Assembly (NCBI GenBank): GCA_028355015.1
Contig: JAOMRN010000003.1
Location: 124,001-188,000 of the forward strand
Source of the DNA: MGIIb-O2 sp002494975
GTDB lineage: Archaea > Thermoplasmatota > Poseidoniia > Poseidoniales > Thalassarchaeaceae
Direction: 5' to 3'
DNA length: 64,000 bases
In this document: positions 15,799 to 25,819 of the stretch, piece by piece
Position numbering within the stretch: the first letter of the stretch is position 1
Layout of the letters: each line of letters opens with the position of its first letter
The notes under the pieces: model-generated
Database searches by the model: none
What the model was told of the DNA's origin: nothing
Seen by the model: the letters and a program-made list of their open reading frames with translations, nothing else
Translations under genes and position numbers: made by a program

Positions 15799-16230
15799 AT
15801 GGCAACAAAGAATCCTGGAAAAAACCGCCTTTCCCAAAACAAGGCACCAATTCATGTAAAGCGCAAGCGTATGCGTGCACGTTTGATTACTGACGATCCT
15901 AATCTTCAGAATGTTCGAACTGTAACTGTTCGTGTTGGTGACGAAGTAGAAGTCCTACGTGGCGATTTCGGCAACCCTAACAGTGTTAAATCAGATTCTA
16001 AGGGTAAGCGCTTAGGCCAATCAAGAGGAAGAGCGGGATTAAAATCAAAAGTAACCCGTGTCGATACATCCAACGGAAGGATTTTCGTAGACGGTTTAAC
16101 TATCTCTACTGCAGATGGCAAAGAAGAAGCGTTACCTATCCACCCATCTAACCTAGTTGTTACAGCTTTGTACGAGGGTGATCCAGTAAGAATCAAGCAA
16201 TTGATTGAAAGAGGAGGTGTAGAAGAATGA
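15799..16230 (+). CDS. rpl24: Ribosomal protein uL24
   Basis: This assembly initiator of the 50S subunit carries a KOW motif (VRVGDEVEVLRGDFG). The N-terminus (QNKAPIHVKRKRMRARLI) is archaeal/eukaryotic in type. It has 143 residues. About 14 residues inside the KOW domain (NPNSVKSDSKGKRLGQSRG) look like an insertion. GAGGTGAG precedes the start. Confidence 0.94.
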   Translation: MATKNPGKNRLSQNKAPIHVKRKRMRARLITDDPNLQNVRTVTVRVGDEVEVLRGDFGNPNSVKSDSKGKRLGQSRGRAGLKSKVTRVDTSNGRIFVDGLTISTADGKEEALPIHPSNLVVTALYEGDPVRIKQLIERGGVEE

Positions 16231-16925
16231 GTAGTAGTCACATTAAGCGCCTAATGATGCCAAGAAGTTGGCCATTGCCAAGAAAAACTACGGTTTGGGT
16301 ACAAAAACCTGATCCTTGCGGCCATAGTATTGAGAAATGTATGCCAATGGGTATGATTCTCCGCGATATTCTTGGTGTTGCTCACAACCGCCGTGAAGCA
16401 AAGAAAATATTACAATCAAGAAAAATTATGGTCGATGGAAGAATTGAGACTGCAATAGGTCGTGGTGTAGGATTAATGGATGTTCTAACAGTTGGTGAGA
16501 ATAACTTCCGCTGTGTATTGGATACAAATGGTAAATTGCGATATAGGCCAATTAGCTCAAAACAGGCTTCATCTAAATTGTGCCGAGTTATGGGTAAAAC
16601 TACTATATCTGGTGGTAAAACTCAACTTCATCTTCATGATGGTAGAAATCTTGTTTTTGATTCTAATCCGGAATATAAATCAGGAGATAGTGTAGTATTA
16701 TCTCTTCCAGATCAAGAGATTACATCACATCACAAATTCGAAGAGGGTGCTTTATCATACTTGACAGGTGGATCACACATAGGTGAGACAGCAACTGTTA
16801 GGTCACATGAGATTAAGCGTTCATCCAAGGCGAATGAAGTATCTTTCGATGACTTTGGTACTATCTCTGATTATGTATTTATTCTTGGTAGTTCTAAAGA
16901 TATACCTTTGGAGGTGGTTGAATGA
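16227..16925 (+). CDS. rps4e: Ribosomal protein eS4
   Basis: This archaeal/eukaryotic 30S protein has an S4-like RNA-binding domain followed by an eS4 central domain and a KOW motif. Recognisable segments are HIKRLMMPRSWPLPRK, CMPMGMILRDILGVAHNRREAK, LQSRKIMVDGRI, RGVGLMDVLTV and, near the end, GGSHIGETATV. It has 232 residues. It overlaps the rpl24 stop and the rpl5 start by four bases each. Confidence 0.95.
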   Translation: MSSSHIKRLMMPRSWPLPRKTTVWVQKPDPCGHSIEKCMPMGMILRDILGVAHNRREAKKILQSRKIMVDGRIETAIGRGVGLMDVLTVGENNFRCVLDTNGKLRYRPISSKQASSKLCRVMGKTTISGGKTQLHLHDGRNLVFDSNPEYKSGDSVVLSLPDQEITSHHKFEEGALSYLTGGSHIGETATVRSHEIKRSSKANEVSFDDFGTISDYVFILGSSKDIPLEVVE

Positions 16926-17443
16926 GTGCTAATGCAATGTTAGAGCCTAGAATCACTAAAGTTACGATTAATATCGGCGTAGGTGAAGGTGGTCGAAGAC
17001 TTCAACTCGCAGAACAAGTTCTTGAATTACTTACTGACTTAAAGCCAGTACGTACTCTTTCTACTAGTACAAATAGAGATCTTGGTACACGTGTTGGTGG
17101 CCCAATAGGTTGTAAAGTTACTATACGTAACCAAGAAAAAATAGCATCATTCCTGAAAGATGCATTCTGGATACGTCAGAATACTTTACCTGCATATAAT
17201 TTTGACCAATCAGGAAACCTTTCATTCGGTATATCTGACTATACTGATTTCCCAGACCAAAAATATGACCCAGATATTGGAATATTTGGTATGGATGTAA
17301 ATATTGTTCTCGAGCGCCCTGGCCATCGTGTATCTCGTCGTCGTCGTCGAAGCACTAAGGTTGCTAGGAATCATCGTGTAGTCCGTGATGATTGTAAACA
17401 ATGGTTTACTGAGCAATTCGGAATTACAATAGTGGAGGAGTAA
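16922..17443 (+). CDS. rpl5: Ribosomal protein uL5
   Basis: uL5 is a central-protuberance protein that binds 5S rRNA. Its 173 residues include ITKVTINIGVGEGGRRL, TSTNRDLGTRVGGPIGCKVTIR, FGISDYTDFPDQKYDPDIGIFGMDV and RPGHRVSRRRR. It starts in an ATGA overlap with rps4e. rps14 begins three bases after its stop. Confidence 0.96.
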   Translation: MSANAMLEPRITKVTINIGVGEGGRRLQLAEQVLELLTDLKPVRTLSTSTNRDLGTRVGGPIGCKVTIRNQEKIASFLKDAFWIRQNTLPAYNFDQSGNLSFGISDYTDFPDQKYDPDIGIFGMDVNIVLERPGHRVSRRRRRSTKVARNHRVVRDDCKQWFTEQFGITIVEE

Positions 17444-17445
17444 GC

Positions 17446-17598
17446 ATGGCAAGAGATCATGGAGAAGAAATCGGTAGAACAAACGGCTGCAGACGTTGTG
17501 GACGTAGCCGAGGAATGATTCGTCGTCATGGGCTTAGGCTTTGTCGCCAATGCTTCCGCGATGTGGCTCCGAGTATAGGATTTAAAAAGAATAGTTGA
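17446..17598 (+). CDS. rps14: Ribosomal protein uS14, zinc-binding form
   Basis: This is a 50-residue 30S head protein. The sequence starts MARDHGEEIGRTNG and contains a zinc site C15-x2-C18-x14-C33-x2-C36 (RRCGRSRGMIRRHGLRLCRQCF). It ends with the conserved APSIGFKK block. GGAGG lies just upstream of the ATG, and the gene fits exactly between rpl5 and rps8, as in other archaea. Confidence 0.96.
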   Translation: MARDHGEEIGRTNGCRRCGRSRGMIRRHGLRLCRQCFRDVAPSIGFKKNS

Positions 17599-17610
17599 GG
17601 TGAGAAGAAG

Positions 17611-18000
17611 ATGCAATTTGACCCATTAAATGACGCATTTACCCGTATTTTCAATGCGGAGAACGCAGGTCACTACGAAGTGACCGTACGCCCAGCGAGC
17701 AAGCTGCTAGGAAGCATGTTATCAATTATGCAGAAATCTGGATATGTTGGTGAATATGAATCACTTGAAGATGGCCGTGGAGGTGGATACAGAATCGAGT
17801 TAGTAGGTGCTATTAATCGATGTGGAACTATCAAACCAAGGTTTTCTGTACAAAGATCCGAATATGAGAAGTGGGAATCTAGATATCTACCCGCTCAAGA
17901 TTTTGGACTTTTGATTATGTCTACAAATCAAGGTGTAATGAATCATCATGAAGCAAAGAAGGAGAGAATAGGCGGGCGTTTGCTCGCATATATTTTCTGA
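17611..18000 (+). CDS. rps8: Ribosomal protein uS8
   Basis: This 16S-binding 30S assembly protein has 129 residues. Family landmarks are DPLNDAFTRIFNAENAG, SKLLGSMLSIMQKSGYVGEYE, RCGTIKPRFSVQRSEYEKWE and the C-terminal LIMSTNQGVMNHHEAKKE and GGRLLAYIF. A GAGGTGAG ribosome binding site lies upstream. Confidence 0.96.
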   Translation: MQFDPLNDAFTRIFNAENAGHYEVTVRPASKLLGSMLSIMQKSGYVGEYESLEDGRGGGYRIELVGAINRCGTIKPRFSVQRSEYEKWESRYLPAQDFGLLIMSTNQGVMNHHEAKKERIGGRLLAYIF

Positions 18001-18012
18001 GGAGGGATAGAT

Positions 18013-18564
18013 ATGGTAAAATTAGATAAAATAGTACATCGAATCTCTTTACCTGATGGAGTTAATGCTTCTCTTGAAGGAAATAATGTGACAATATCAA
18101 AAGATGGCAATTCAGTTTCCAGAGAATTCCGTCATCCTCGTTTGGATATCTCTACTGCAGAGGATAGCGTAGAAGTATTCTGTGATTTACCTCGACGTTC
18201 AGAGAGAGCATTAGCAGGTACTTGGAATGCTCATATAACTAACATGGTCAAAGGAGTTGACACTGGTTTTGAATACCGTCTTCAAGCGGTTTATTCTCAC
18301 TTTCCTATGACTATAAAGGTTCAAGGTAACAAACTAACTGTGAACAATCTTTTCGGAGAAAAGGTGCCACGTGTAGCAAAACTACCTTGGTCTCCTTCTG
18401 ATGTAGAAGTTCGTGTTGAAAATAAAACTGATATTATAGTCAAAGGTTCTGATCGTGAAAAAGTCGGACAAACAGCAGCAAACATTGAGAGATGCTGTGT
18501 CGTTAAGAAAAGAGATAGACGTGTGTTCCAAGATGGGATATACATAGTCTCTAAGGGAGTATAA
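18013..18564 (+). CDS. rpl6: Ribosomal protein uL6
   Basis: This 50S protein lies near the factor-binding site. Its 183 residues form two related domains. Landmarks are ISLPDGVNASLEGNNVTISK, AHITNMVKGVDTGFEYRLQ, VYSHFPMTIKVQGN, FLGEK-like LFGEKVPRVAKLP and the C-terminal DRRVFQDGIYIVSKG. GAGG lies upstream, 12 bases after the rps8 stop. Confidence 0.96.
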   Translation: MVKLDKIVHRISLPDGVNASLEGNNVTISKDGNSVSREFRHPRLDISTAEDSVEVFCDLPRRSERALAGTWNAHITNMVKGVDTGFEYRLQAVYSHFPMTIKVQGNKLTVNNLFGEKVPRVAKLPWSPSDVEVRVENKTDIIVKGSDREKVGQTAANIERCCVVKKRDRRVFQDGIYIVSKGV

Positions 18565-18577
18565 AGGAGGTAATAGT

Positions 18578-19246
18578 ATGGAAGAATATGAAAACATGAC
18601 TGTTGCAGAACTAAAAGAACTACTAAGGGGAGCTAAATTACCAGTATCTGGTAAGAAGAGTGAACTTATTGCAAGATTGATTGAATCAAATGATTCGCCA
18701 GAAGAAGTTGCGGAAGAAGTAGATATCGAAGATGTAGAGATGCATGAAGAAGATGACGACACCTTTGATGATGATGATGAAGAATTCTTTGATGAAGAAT
18801 GGGATCAAATCCACACTGCTCGTCAAAAGCCAGTATTAGATGATGTGACAAAAGCTAATTTGTCAATACGTGCCGCTCAGATGAAGAAGCAGCCTAAATT
18901 CCGCCGTCAAGAATGGTACAGGTATTATCGCCTTGCTAGAACTGGTTGGAGGAAACCTAAGGGTATGCAATCTAAGCAGAGACTCAACATGAAATACCGT
19001 ACTCCAATGGTTAGAGTAGGGTACGGAAAAATCGCGGCGGTTCGTGGATTACATCCATCTGGTTTTGAGGATATTTTAGTTAATCAGCCAAGTGATCTTG
19101 ATGGACTTGACCCGGAACGCCAAGCAATACGAATAGGTGCTGGAGTAGGTAACAGAAAGAGAGCGCATATACACGATCGAGCAGATGATTTAGGACTCCG
19201 AGTTTTAAATCGCCGTAAAATTGATAGAAAAGGTGATTTAAAATGA
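18578..19246 (+). CDS. rpl32e: Ribosomal protein eL32 with N-terminal SAP domain
   Basis: The C-terminal half (about residues 100-222) is eL32: KFRRQEWYRYYRLARTGWRKPKG, YRTPMVRVGYG, RGLHPSGFEDILVNQPSDLD and AIRIGAGVGNRKRAHIHDRA. The first 40 residues (MTVAELKELLRGAKLPVSGK, then KSELIARLIE) form a SAP helix-extension-helix, a putative nucleic-acid-binding motif. A strongly acidic linker (about 45-80) joins the two. The core family is shorter; other euryarchaea, for example haloarchaea, carry different N-terminal extensions on this protein. The fused domain may aid rRNA contact or assembly, which is inference. AAGGAGG precedes the start. Confidence 0.93.
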   Translation: MEEYENMTVAELKELLRGAKLPVSGKKSELIARLIESNDSPEEVAEEVDIEDVEMHEEDDDTFDDDDEEFFDEEWDQIHTARQKPVLDDVTKANLSIRAAQMKKQPKFRRQEWYRYYRLARTGWRKPKGMQSKQRLNMKYRTPMVRVGYGKIAAVRGLHPSGFEDILVNQPSDLDGLDPERQAIRIGAGVGNRKRAHIHDRADDLGLRVLNRRKIDRKGDLK

Positions 19247-19719
19247 TTATTTCTAATCAGAAAAGAATGGCCGCTCAAATTCTTTCTAAGAAAGAAGGCC
19301 GTACAGTAGGTATTCATAGAGTATGGATAAATCCTGACTATCTTGATGAAGTAAGTACTGCTGTTCAGAAGGACGACATCCGCCAATTAATTGAAGACGG
19401 CTTAATCAAAGCCAGACCAATTAAGGGGATTAGTAAGGGTAGAGCAAGAAAAGCCGCTGAACAAAAAGCAAAGGGTCGACGTAAAGGACCTGGTTCGAGA
19501 AAAGGTACAAGAAACTCAAGGGATCCAAAGAAAAATCGATGGATGCGCCTTATCCGAGCTCAACGCAGAGTTCTCAAAGATCTTAGGGGTGATGAAACTT
19601 TAACTCCTAGTGAATATAGATATTATTATCGAAAGGCAAAGGGTGGTTCTTACCGTTCTGTTTCTCACATGCGAACCAACATGGGTTTGGATGGTATTAA
19701 ATTCGGAGGCGATGAATAA
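19243..19719 (+). CDS. rpl19e: Ribosomal protein eL19
   Basis: This archaeal/eukaryotic 50S protein has 158 residues, mostly helical and basic. Landmarks are KRMAAQILSKKEGRTVGIHRVWI, DDIRQLIEDGLIKARPIKGIS, RKGPGSRKGTRN and KNRWMRLIRAQRRVLKDLR. It starts in an ATGA overlap with rpl32e, and its stop overlaps the rpl18 ATG by one base. Confidence 0.95.
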   Translation: MIISNQKRMAAQILSKKEGRTVGIHRVWINPDYLDEVSTAVQKDDIRQLIEDGLIKARPIKGISKGRARKAAEQKAKGRRKGPGSRKGTRNSRDPKKNRWMRLIRAQRRVLKDLRGDETLTPSEYRYYYRKAKGGSYRSVSHMRTNMGLDGIKFGGDE

Positions 19720-20228
19720 TGGCACATGGTAAAAACCAAAGATTAAGATTCAAAAGACGAAGAGTTGGAGAAACTGACTATCGTCGAAGAATGAAACTTC
19801 TAAGAGGCGATCAGCCAAGAGCCGTGGTCAGAATATCTAACACTCAAACCATCTGTCAATTAGTAGAGTTTAATCCAGATGGTGATTTCGTCTTAGCATC
19901 CGTTAGTGGGAAAAATTTAGTTGACAAATACTCTTGGCCTAGTGACGCTTCTAGAAAATCAGTACCTGCTAGTTATCTTATTGGATATGCACTTGCAAAA
20001 AATGCAATTTCTGCAGGTTATGAAAGCGCAGTTCTGGACATAGGGCTATCTGCATCAACAACTGGTAGTCGAGTATTCGCAGCTCTTAGAGGAATGGTCG
20101 ATGCAGGATTAGATATTCCTCATGGCGATCAAGTTCTGCCAGATGATGATAGAATCCATGGGGCACATATTGATTCCTCAATGAGTGACAAAGTTAAGGG
20201 ATCGTTGAAAGCGATAGAGGAGGCTTGA
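19719..20228 (+). CDS. rpl18: Ribosomal protein uL18
   Basis: This 5S rRNA-binding 50S protein has 169 residues. Landmarks are the basic N-terminus (RLRFKRRRVGETDYRRRMKL), PRAVVRISNTQTICQLVEFN, SYLIGYALAKNAISAGYESA and LDIGLSASTTGSRVFAALRGMVDAGLDIPHG (split here only for description). Confidence 0.95.
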   Translation: MAHGKNQRLRFKRRRVGETDYRRRMKLLRGDQPRAVVRISNTQTICQLVEFNPDGDFVLASVSGKNLVDKYSWPSDASRKSVPASYLIGYALAKNAISAGYESAVLDIGLSASTTGSRVFAALRGMVDAGLDIPHGDQVLPDDDRIHGAHIDSSMSDKVKGSLKAIEEA

Positions 20229-20230
20229 AT

Positions 20231-20995
20231 ATGAGTGATGAAGAAAATACCGAAGTAGTTCAATTAGCTCCTGGATTAGCAGCTGCCTTAGCTCCTGTTG
20301 AACCAAGTACTGACACTCGCGGACGTAGAGGTCCTGATCCTTTAGCAGGACTCCGTTCTTGGATCCCTAGGACACGTCTTGGCCACATGGTTATGAGTGG
20401 AGAAATAACAACTTATGAGCAGGCAATTGATACTGGCTTACCAATTAGAGAAGTAGAAATTGTCGATGCATTACTCCCTGATTTAACAGATGATGTGTTA
20501 GGAGTAAATATGATCCAAAGAATGACTGACTCAGGTCGTCGTGTTCGATTCAATGTTCTTTGTGTTGTTGGAAATAGTGATGGTTATGTTGGCCTTGCTG
20601 TTTGTAAAGGAAAAGAAGTTTCCGGAACTATTCGTAAGGCAATTGATAAGGCTAAACTAAATTTAATTCCTGTAATGAGAGGAAATGGATCATGGGAATC
20701 ATCAGAGGGTCCTGGGAATTCAGTTCCATTCAAGGTAACTGGCCGTTCTGGTTCAACAAGAATCACACTAATGCCTGCCCCTGCAGGTAAGGGATTAGTT
20801 ATTGGTGACTACGGTCGCCGTGTACTAACTCTTGCAGGTGTAACTGATGTTTGGGCTCGTTCAGCAGGTCAAACTCGTACAACCATCAATTTCGCACGTG
20901 CAACTTTCAATGCTCTTGTAGAATTGAATAAGACCAAACTTACAGATGATGTTCGTCAAAGACTCAATATCACTAAAGGGAGGAAGCTACAATGA
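20231..20995 (+). CDS. rps5: Ribosomal protein uS5
   Basis: This 30S protein acts in decoding accuracy and at the mRNA entry site. The S5 dsRBD-like domain is seen in FNVLCVVGNSDGYVGLAVCK and the C-terminal fold in ITLMPAPAGKGLVIG and AGVTDVWARSAGQTRTTINF. Archaeal-type RTRLGHMVMSGEIT lies ahead of it. The ATG at 20231 (MSDEEN) is preferred over an in-frame TTG at 20225 that would overlap the rpl18 stop. It has 254 residues, and an N-terminal acidic/Ala-rich segment precedes the core. Confidence 0.95.
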   Translation: MSDEENTEVVQLAPGLAAALAPVEPSTDTRGRRGPDPLAGLRSWIPRTRLGHMVMSGEITTYEQAIDTGLPIREVEIVDALLPDLTDDVLGVNMIQRMTDSGRRVRFNVLCVVGNSDGYVGLAVCKGKEVSGTIRKAIDKAKLNLIPVMRGNGSWESSEGPGNSVPFKVTGRSGSTRITLMPAPAGKGLVIGDYGRRVLTLAGVTDVWARSAGQTRTTINFARATFNALVELNKTKLTDDVRQRLNITKGRKLQ

Positions 20996-21462
20996 CATTT
21001 TTGGTAATTAGAGCAAGAAGTGACCGTGGAGTCACAAAGAAAATTAGAGATACAATGCTTATGCTTAATCTAACACGTGTTAATCATGCGACATTAATTC
21101 CTGATAACGTGACTTACGCAGGTATGTTGCAGAAGTCTAAGGATTATGTGACATGGGGCGAGGTTGATGCTGAGACCATTGAAACACTTCTCAAAGAGAG
21201 AGGCCGAATGGTTGGAGACAAACCAGTCGATGATGCTACAATCAAAGCAGCAAGCAATTACAAAACAGTAGCAGCATTTGCTAAAGCAATGGCAGCTGGT
21301 GATGCAACTATGAAAGATGTTGATGGATTAAAACCAATTTTTAGACTACACCCCCCACGCGGAAGCAAAGGATGGGGAGGAATCAAGAGAGCTTACACTG
21401 TTGGTGGCGCTCTAGGATTTCGTGGCGAGGCAATATCTGATCTCGCAGGAAGAATGCTCTGA
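20992..21462 (+). CDS. rpl30: Ribosomal protein uL30
   Basis: This 50S protein has 156 residues, the longer archaeal/eukaryotic form. Landmarks are FLVIRARSDRGVTKKIRDTM, LNLTRVNHATLIPDNVTYAG, LKPIFRLHPPRGSKGWGGIK and AYTVGGALGFRGEAI. It starts in an ATGA overlap with rps5. Confidence 0.95.
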   Translation: MTFLVIRARSDRGVTKKIRDTMLMLNLTRVNHATLIPDNVTYAGMLQKSKDYVTWGEVDAETIETLLKERGRMVGDKPVDDATIKAASNYKTVAAFAKAMAAGDATMKDVDGLKPIFRLHPPRGSKGWGGIKRAYTVGGALGFRGEAISDLAGRML

Positions 21463-21473
21463 GGTGAATAAAT

Positions 21474-21890
21474 ATGGTATCCCGTACAAATAAATTCCGT
21501 GGTCGCTCTCGCTACCATGGTAGAGGAAAAAAAGCAGGTCGTGGCGCAGGTAAGCGTGGTGGCCGTGGTAATGCTGGAATAAACAAGCATCGTGTCATGA
21601 CTCGAATAAAATATATGCCTGGTCATTGGGGTATGCATGGGTTTAATCGAGATCCTAGTTTAAGAGTAGTTAATGTTTCTATTAATCTTCAAGAAGTTGA
21701 AGAAATGGCAGAGGGTAAATCAATTAATTTATCTGAACTTGGTTATGACAAGTTACTAGGTAAAGGTAAAATTAACAAATCCTTGAATATCATAGTTAAT
21801 GAAGCAAGTTCTCTTGCAATTAAGAAAGTCGAAGCCGCAGGTGGCTCAGTAACTCTTGGCGACAGCGAAGAAGAATGGGAAGAAGAATAA
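21474..21890 (+). CDS. rpl15: Ribosomal protein uL15
   Basis: This 50S assembly protein has 138 residues. The basic Gly-rich N-terminus (KFRGRSRYHGRGKKAGRGAG, then KRGGRGNAG) is typical. MPGHWGMHGFNRDP follows, then the globular domain with INLSELGYDKLLGKG. The C-terminus is acidic. A GAGGTGAA ribosome binding site lies upstream. It is the last ribosomal gene before secY. Confidence 0.95.
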   Translation: MVSRTNKFRGRSRYHGRGKKAGRGAGKRGGRGNAGINKHRVMTRIKYMPGHWGMHGFNRDPSLRVVNVSINLQEVEEMAEGKSINLSELGYDKLLGKGKINKSLNIIVNEASSLAIKKVEAAGGSVTLGDSEEEWEEE

Positions 21891-21913
21891 GTTTAGAATT
21901 GGGGGTATAACTA

Positions 21914-23833
21914 ATGGTCGATAGAAAACCTAATGTTATCGCAACATTGATTGTTGCAGGATTATACTGGGGTATGCTTTACTATTGGTTGCGTGATGAA
22001 TTCAGCGGAACTGGTGAAGAACAAATGCATGCTCTACGCATGTTCCTAGTATCTCTCCCATACGTTGCATACGTTATGTGGTGTGCTATGTCTGACCTGC
22101 CTGAGAATATCAAATCAATGCCCTATGTAGGACGTTCTCTTAAACCAGGGATATGGCTATTATCTGTAATCGGTCTTGCATATTGGGGGTGGGTTGATAC
22201 ATCAGCAGTAGGCTTCTTACTAGTGGGCGTCGCACTTCTCGGTGTTGCAGTTTCAATGGCTTTAGTGTGTCTTCTTTATTCTGGTTCGGAAAGCAGTCGC
22301 CTCTATGGTTTGAGTAGATTCGTTGATGTTTATCCTAGTATCACTAAACCAGAGGGGCATGTTCGTTTTAATCAAAAATTATGGACCACAACCCTTGTGT
22401 TAATCATTTATTTTATGATGACTAATGTTATGATTTATGGTTTGTCAGATTCAACCTTGGATATATTTTCATCTTTCCGAGCAATTATGGCTGGTGCATC
22501 CGGTTCGATTATGCACTTGGGAATAGGGCCTATTGTTACAGGTTCTATTATCATGCAGCTTTTCGCGGGTGCTAAAATAATTCAATTAGATTTACAGGAT
22601 TCTAACGACAAACAATTATATCAGGGTGTTCAAAAATTATTAGTTCTGATTATGATACCTATTGAATCAATACCTCAAGTATACGGTTTCTTAGATCCTT
22701 CAGAGACTTTGATAATTGATTTCGGTATAGGCTGGGCAAATACCATAATTGTCGCACAATTATTTATGGGCTCATATCTTGTATTCCTTCTTGATGAACT
22801 TGTGAGTAAATGGGGAATTGGTAGCGGTATCTCTCTCTTCATTGCTGCGGGAGTTGCTCAATCAACATTCGTAGGTACTTTATCTCCTCTTCCAGTAACT
22901 GCAGGTTCTCCTCTATCATTCCAGAACCCTCCTTCAGGGACTTTACCTATGATATTTTATACCTTAAGGACCGCAACTAATTCTCAATTAGTTTCTGAAA
23001 ATGGTTTCGAGTTAATCTTACTCAATCACGCTAATCCTATAGCTGCACTAGTGTCATCAATCATCGTATTCTTGGTAGTTGCTTATGCTGAATCTAGTAA
23101 GTTAGAATTACCTTTGACTCATGGTAAGGTGCGAGGTCATCGTGGCCAATATCCTATTCGTCTAGTCTATGCAAGTAACATACCAGTTATTCTAATGGCT
23201 GCTTTGCTTGCGAATATCAATATGTTTACTCTCCTATTCTGGAGTCATCCAGTCCTCTCAACTGTACCTATCTTAGGGCGTAATGGTGCCATGAGTAGGG
23301 CTCATTGGTTTGGGTCGTACGAGGTAGGTGCTACCACGCCTTCAGATGGTTTCGCGTGGTATTCTTCGATGGTCAATGGTGTTGGAGATTGGTTCCTTCC
23401 TTTACTCAATCAAACGGGCGATGCTTATGGGCATAGCCTGGGGCAATTACTAGTCCACGTTGTTGTATATGTTTTCGTTATGACTGCTGGTTCTACTGTG
23501 TTTGCTAAATTTTGGATTGAAACTACTAATATGGGCGCCAAGGATGTCGCCAAGCAGATCGAGAGGACCGGAATGCAAATACCTGGTTTCAGAAAGAATC
23601 CAGTTGTACTGGAGAGAATCCTTGAGAGATATATTCCTCCTGTGACTTTATTTTCTGGTGCCTTCGTAGGTTTACTCGCAGCTGGTGCTGATTTGCTTGG
23701 TACTGTAGGTAATGCTACAGGAACAGGTCTCTTACTAGCAGTAGGTATCATTCTAAGGACCTACGAACAGATCCAAAAGGAGCAGGCTATGGAGATGCAT
23801 CCTGTGCTCCGAGAGTTCTTTGGCGCTGATTGA
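21914..23833 (+). CDS. secY: Protein translocase SecY with extra N-terminal membrane helices
   Basis: This is the pore subunit of the Sec translocon. Canonical SecY begins near residue 145 with YPSITKPEGHVRFNQKLWTT. It continues with the plug-region segment MAGASGSIMHLGIGPIVTGSIIMQL, shown here by its ends MAGASGS and GPIVTGSI. KWGIGSGISLFIAAGVAQS, GQYPIRLVYASNIPVIL and the C-terminal GTGLLLAVGIILRTYEQI follow. The 639 residues exceed the roughly 430-500 usual for archaeal SecY. The excess is mainly about 140 N-terminal residues with three or four predicted membrane helices, plus long loops around residues 320-350 and 450-500. It sits at the end of the ribosomal operon, as in most archaea. 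Confidence 0.94.
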   Translation: MVDRKPNVIATLIVAGLYWGMLYYWLRDEFSGTGEEQMHALRMFLVSLPYVAYVMWCAMSDLPENIKSMPYVGRSLKPGIWLLSVIGLAYWGWVDTSAVGFLLVGVALLGVAVSMALVCLLYSGSESSRLYGLSRFVDVYPSITKPEGHVRFNQKLWTTTLVLIIYFMMTNVMIYGLSDSTLDIFSSFRAIMAGASGSIMHLGIGPIVTGSIIMQLFAGAKIIQLDLQDSNDKQLYQGVQKLLVLIMIPIESIPQVYGFLDPSETLIIDFGIGWANTIIVAQLFMGSYLVFLLDELVSKWGIGSGISLFIAAGVAQSTFVGTLSPLPVTAGSPLSFQNPPSGTLPMIFYTLRTATNSQLVSENGFELILLNHANPIAALVSSIIVFLVVAYAESSKLELPLTHGKVRGHRGQYPIRLVYASNIPVILMAALLANINMFTLLFWSHPVLSTVPILGRNGAMSRAHWFGSYEVGATTPSDGFAWYSSMVNGVGDWFLPLLNQTGDAYGHSLGQLLVHVVVYVFVMTAGSTVFAKFWIETTNMGAKDVAKQIERTGMQIPGFRKNPVVLERILERYIPPVTLFSGAFVGLLAAGADLLGTVGNATGTGLLLAVGIILRTYEQIQKEQAMEMHPVLREFFGAD

Positions 23834-23970
23834 TTTTATCAATTCTCAATTGCTATCTTTCGATGCCACCAATCTTTATTTTGAATATATTTTTTCTAAT
23901 TTTTTAATGTCGAAAATAATACTCTTAAATCTATTTTTGGAGCGAAGTAATACCAATCTCTTGAAAGTAT

Positions 23971-23977
23971 TTTATAT
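23971..23977 (+). promoter_or_regulatory. Probable TATA box for the 16S leader transcript
   Basis: TTTATAT lies in an AT-rich context about 25-30 bases before the start of the G+C-rich leader block (about 24000), the usual archaeal spacing. A second TATA-like stretch near 24220 could serve a shorter 16S transcript. Confidence 0.45.
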
Positions 23978-23999
23978 TGCAATAATCGTTGTACTGCGT

Positions 24000-24215
24000 A
24001 CCAATAGTCCAACTTGTTCATAGGGCAGATTGAAATACCCCTTGCCGGTCGGCGACTTGCTACGTTTGACTGGCGTTGGAGATTGAGCACCTAGTGCAAT
24101 GAGATCTACTATCAGGTTAGGCGTGTGCCGAGGAAGTGCGGCCATGAACCAAGTTCATGGTTATGGAGGTTAACCACAATAACGACTTGACCCCGATAAT
24201 AGGGGTGCAAGTAAG
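24000..24215 (+). ncRNA. Structured pre-16S leader or separate small RNA
   Basis: This block is richer in G and C than its AT-rich flanks. It contains a perfect hairpin CCATGAAC-CAA-GTTCATGG (24142-24160). A second hairpin pairs ACTTG (24185-24189) with CAAGT (24208-24212) and ACCCC (24190-24194) with GGGGT (24202-24206), leaving one bulged G. It lies about 115 bases before the mature 16S 5' end. It could be the processed leader of pre-16S RNA or an independent RNA with its own promoter. No known RNA family was recognised. Confidence 0.4.
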
Positions 24216-24329
24216 CAGAAAAATATATCACATTCAAATATAGGAAATGTGTTTCTGCGCCAATTCAATAATAAAGTGACAGCCATTGTATGACTACAAA
24301 CTTCGAAAGGATACTGTGATTTCACAAGA

Positions 24330-25801
<1,472 letters not shown>

Positions 25802-25819
25802 AAGAAACTCGGAAAACGG

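Larger units (their letters stand above)
23834..24329 (+). other. Gene-free region between secY and the 16S rRNA gene
   Basis: The first 130 bases are AT-rich with T-runs just after the secY stop (ATTTTTTCTAATTTTTTAATG, about 23888-23908), a plausible secY terminator. A TATA-like box lies at 23971-23977, then a G+C-richer block at about 24000-24215 with clear hairpins. A second AT-rich stretch (AAAAATATATCAC at about 24220) follows before the 16S gene. No protein gene or tRNA was seen. Confidence 0.6.
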
